Below are positions 59,571 through 61,553 of a DNA stretch of 61,553 bases, in pieces (position 1 is the stretch's first letter; every line of letters starts with the position of its first letter). The DNA is from Enterococcus dongliensis (GTDB lineage: Bacteria > Bacillota > Bacilli > Lactobacillales > Enterococcaceae), in contig NZ_BJDQ01000012.1 of NCBI RefSeq assembly GCF_005405225.1, forward strand, positions 1 to 61,553, read 5' to 3'. The position numbers were made by a program, and so were the translations under genes. The notes under the pieces were generated by a model that had not been told where the DNA came from, searched no databases, and saw nothing but the letters and a program-made list of their open reading frames with translations.

Positions 59571-60446
59571 TTATTCCGCTATCTCATATTTAAACACACC
59601 GTTATTTTCGTAGTTCTCTAATTTGACTTCGGATAGACGGCGTTCAAAAAAGGAGCGTTTATGGCCTGTTTCGTCGTACTTATCTGGCAAAATCAGTGTT
59701 GGTCGACTATCTGGAATTTCTTGGGATAGTTGTTCTTTTAAGGAAACAATATGGCGATCGTAGACGTGGGCGTCATCGATGCACCAATGCATCGTGCCTA
59801 GTTCAAAGTCTAAGTGATCTGCGATCAAACGGTGCAAGATGGCGTATTGATAGACGTTGAATGGATTGCCTAGTGCCATGTCGGCAGAGCGTTGTTTGAC
59901 ATGGAGATCTAGAACATTGTTGTTGACTTTCCAATTAGTTGCCCAAACACAAGGTTCCAAGGTCATCTCATCCAGATCGTCGACATCCCACAAACTAGTC
60001 ATGATACGGCGCGAGCCGGGATTATTTTGTAATTGGTGTAAGACGTATTCGACTTGGTTGAGTTTTTCTTTGTGATCAGGCAGTTTGCGGCATTTTTTGG
60101 CAAGTTGATAGCCGTATGCTTTGCCGATCGTGTTGTTCTCATCAGCCCATTCGTTCCAAACTTTGCATTTATGATCTTGCAGCCAAGTTACGTCGTTGGA
60201 TAGTTCTTGCCAGATCCATTCTAATTCGATTAAGGGAGTCTTTTGGAAGACGCGTTTTGATTTTAGAATCGGGATACCGTCAGCTGGGGTGAGTTTAAAA
60301 TGGACCCCTTGGATAAAGCGCGTGGGAGCGGGAGTGCTGTCTGCGTATTTAGCTCGTACCAATGTCGGGTCTTGGTCGGTACCGTGTTCGATGATTTCCA
60401 TGACGATATTGCGATAAATGTTGTCAAAGCCAGTATATTCAGTCAC
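59571..60446 (-). CDS. thyA: Thymidylate synthase, Bacillus ThyA/phage ThyP type
   Basis: This 291-residue enzyme makes dTMP from dUMP with methylene-tetrahydrofolate. The catalytic Cys lies in MTLEPCVWATNW, the dUMP site is RSADMALGNPFNVYQY, and the N-terminal Arg region and QNNPGSRRIMTSLWD are present. It resembles B. subtilis ThyA and phage phi3T ThyP (279 residues) rather than the E. coli type. The start is GTG after GAGGAGAA. Enterococci usually have a chromosomal thymidylate synthase, so this could be an extra, plasmid-borne copy. Confidence 0.9.
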   Translation of the reverse strand: MTEYTGFDNIYRNIVMEIIEHGTDQDPTLVRAKYADSTPAPTRFIQGVHFKLTPADGIPILKSKRVFQKTPLIELEWIWQELSNDVTWLQDHKCKVWNEWADENNTIGKAYGYQLAKKCRKLPDHKEKLNQVEYVLHQLQNNPGSRRIMTSLWDVDDLDEMTLEPCVWATNWKVNNNVLDLHVKQRSADMALGNPFNVYQYAILHRLIADHLDFELGTMHWCIDDAHVYDRHIVSLKEQLSQEIPDSRPTLILPDKYDETGHKRSFFERRLSEVKLENYENNGVFKYEIAE

Positions 60447-60505
60447 AAGAATTCTCCTCTTTTTTTCTTTTGTCTGAGTTTAACATATTCAACTAGAGTA
60501 TTGAA

Positions 60506-61492
60506 TTATATTTTCTTGTCAATTTGATGGTATTTTTTTAAAGGTAATCGAATCTGAAAAACCACACCCTTTGGCAGCCAATCATGTACAGTGAGCTTGC
60601 CTTTGTGCTGTGTAATAATCTGTTTAGCAATGGAAAGACCGAGTCCATACCCGCCAGTTTCTTTGGAGCGGGAATGATCTTCACGATAAAAGCGTTCAAA
60701 GATATATTTTTTGTCTTCATCACTGATGGAAGGACCGTTGTTTTTAACTTCGATTAGCCAATTGTCACTGGAAAGTTCTGATTGCAAAACAATCATTTCT
60801 CCGGCATTTGTATATTTTAAGGCATTATCTAATAAAATTACTAGGACTTGATGGATCCGTTTTTCATCAATCAGCATAGGTCGATCTGTAAAATTTTCCA
60901 AGACAAAGTGTTTAGCCTCCATTTCAGCGATTTCTTGAAAAGGTTGTGCTAATTGTTGGATGAAAATACTTGGATCGATCTGTTCTTTTTGTAAGACGAG
61001 TTGATTGGAATCACTGCGTGCCAGAGTTAAAAGATCTTCGGTCAAACTTTTCATTCGGCGGGTTTCATTCAAGGCTTGGGCAATCGGTTCGGATTCTTCT
61101 AGGATTGTATGCTCAGGTTTGGTAAATAATCGTTGCAAGCTGTTTTGAATGATTGTTAAAGGCGTACGTAATTCATGAGAAGCGTTCTCCACGAATTCTT
61201 GTTGTTTATGCCAGGCATTCATGATTGGTTTCATATTCATCTTTGAGATATAAAAACTTATCCCAATCGAAATCAGCCAAAAGACTACCATACAGACAAT
61301 CAATATCGTCTTAAATGTCTTCATAGAGTCTGCGATTTGGTTGGTATTGGCTAAAAATTGAATGTAAGCGACCTGACCATCTTGGTTATCTGCTTTGATT
61401 GTATAGGAATGAAACGACAATTTTTGTGTTACATCCGAGGTATTTTTTAATGTTAAGGTTTGGATAGCATCTAAATGTGGTGTTAGTATCAA
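60506..61492 (-). CDS. Sensor histidine kinase, 5'-truncated by the terminal repeat
   Basis: The remaining 328 residues hold part of an extracellular domain, one membrane span (FKTILIVCMVVFWLISIGIS, near residue 65-85), the H-box FVENASHELRTPLTII, N-box ILLDNALKYTN and the ATP-lid motifs RFYREDHSRSKETGGYGLGL. The first span and most of the sensor part are missing: the frame enters the 76-bp terminal repeat, where a stop codon (TAA) lies just upstream, leaving only TTG as a start. It was probably cut by a mobile element. No response regulator is in the window. Confidence 0.85.
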   Translation of the reverse strand: MILTPHLDAIQTLTLKNTSDVTQKLSFHSYTIKADNQDGQVAYIQFLANTNQIADSMKTFKTILIVCMVVFWLISIGISFYISKMNMKPIMNAWHKQQEFVENASHELRTPLTIIQNSLQRLFTKPEHTILEESEPIAQALNETRRMKSLTEDLLTLARSDSNQLVLQKEQIDPSIFIQQLAQPFQEIAEMEAKHFVLENFTDRPMLIDEKRIHQVLVILLDNALKYTNAGEMIVLQSELSSDNWLIEVKNNGPSISDEDKKYIFERFYREDHSRSKETGGYGLGLSIAKQIITQHKGKLTVHDWLPKGVVFQIRLPLKKYHQIDKKI

Positions 61493-61553
61493 ATCTTAGA
61501 CAACTTTTCGTAGAGACAGAAATAAATTAAACTTATCTACGAGAGGATGGATT
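61478..61553. repeat. Terminal inverted repeat, right copy
   Basis: Exact reverse complement of bases 1-76. Unique DNA (the kinase gene) begins just inside it. See the left copy. Confidence 0.75.

Overview
The window looks like one complete contig from a low-GC Firmicute, most likely an Enterococcus. The grounds are the gene content: a type II-A cas9 locus with a tracrRNA of the Streptococcus/Enterococcus kind, a RepA_N replication initiator with a ParA and a small basic partner arranged as on pheromone-type enterococcal plasmids, a desulfurase of the EF2568 type, and lactic-acid-bacterium transporters and peptidases. The RepA/ParA block with its many AGTAAAC repeats says the DNA belongs to a plasmid, megaplasmid or chromid. 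Both ends of the window carry the same 76 bp in inverted orientation, and the last gene is cut off by it, so the ends probably lie at copies of one mobile element.

Layout. 0.3-2.0 kb: Na/phosphate cotransporter. 2.2-8.4 kb: CRISPR-Cas type II-A (single-spacer array, csn2, cas2, cas1, cas9, tracrRNA). 8.6-18.3 kb: small stress and housekeeping genes, including four UspA proteins, a TipAS-type MerR regulator, a secreted C39-like peptidase, a cold-shock protein, several very small proteins, a degenerate tRNA-like RNA and one unassigned ncRNA candidate. 18.3-19.25 kb: relics of an integrated element (the tail of a tyrosine recombinase) beside the gene for tRNA-Sec. 20.1-23.1 kb: a Bce/Yxd-type ABC transporter with YxeA. 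23.3-30.8 kb: selenium genes (ECF S component, TudS-like protein, selA, desulfurase, selB, DUF3343, yedF, selD). 31.1-38.7 kb: D-proline reductase operon prdC-prdA-small protein-prdB-prdD-prdE-prdF plus a TauE/SafE permease. 39.2-42.6 kb: peptide importer, prolyl aminopeptidase and Xaa-Pro peptidase. 43.1-47.2 kb: ThrE-type exporter pair, a second M24 peptidase and a ClC channel. 47.3-51.2 kb: repA, parB-like, parA and repeats. 51.2-56.5 kb: iron-type alcohol dehydrogenase, T-box-controlled metQNI and a hemolysin III protein. 56.5-61.5 kb: AI-2E permease, ComK-like protein, a probably frameshifted gene, thymidylate synthase and a truncated sensor kinase.

How the genes work together. The central theme is Stickland-type use of proline. 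Peptides enter through the POT carrier and are cut by the Xaa-Pro and prolyl peptidases. L-proline is racemised by PrdF and reduced to 5-aminovalerate by PrdA/PrdB, with electrons passed by PrdC. Two of these proteins, PrdB (Sec151) and PrdC (Sec392), need selenocysteine at in-frame UGA codons; a plain ORF caller splits the first and truncates the second. The same contig supplies the whole decoding machinery: selA, selB, selC (tRNA-Sec, 19145-19241), selD, and likely selenium-handling accessories. So the replicon appears to carry both a selenoenzyme and everything needed to translate it. No prdR-like regulator is present.

The repA leader contains a second notable layout: a strong promoter and terminator on the opposite strand define a counter-transcript of about 120 nt whose two hairpins share the same hexaloop, which suggests antisense control of replication. 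All calls come from reading the sequence; no database search or folding program was run.
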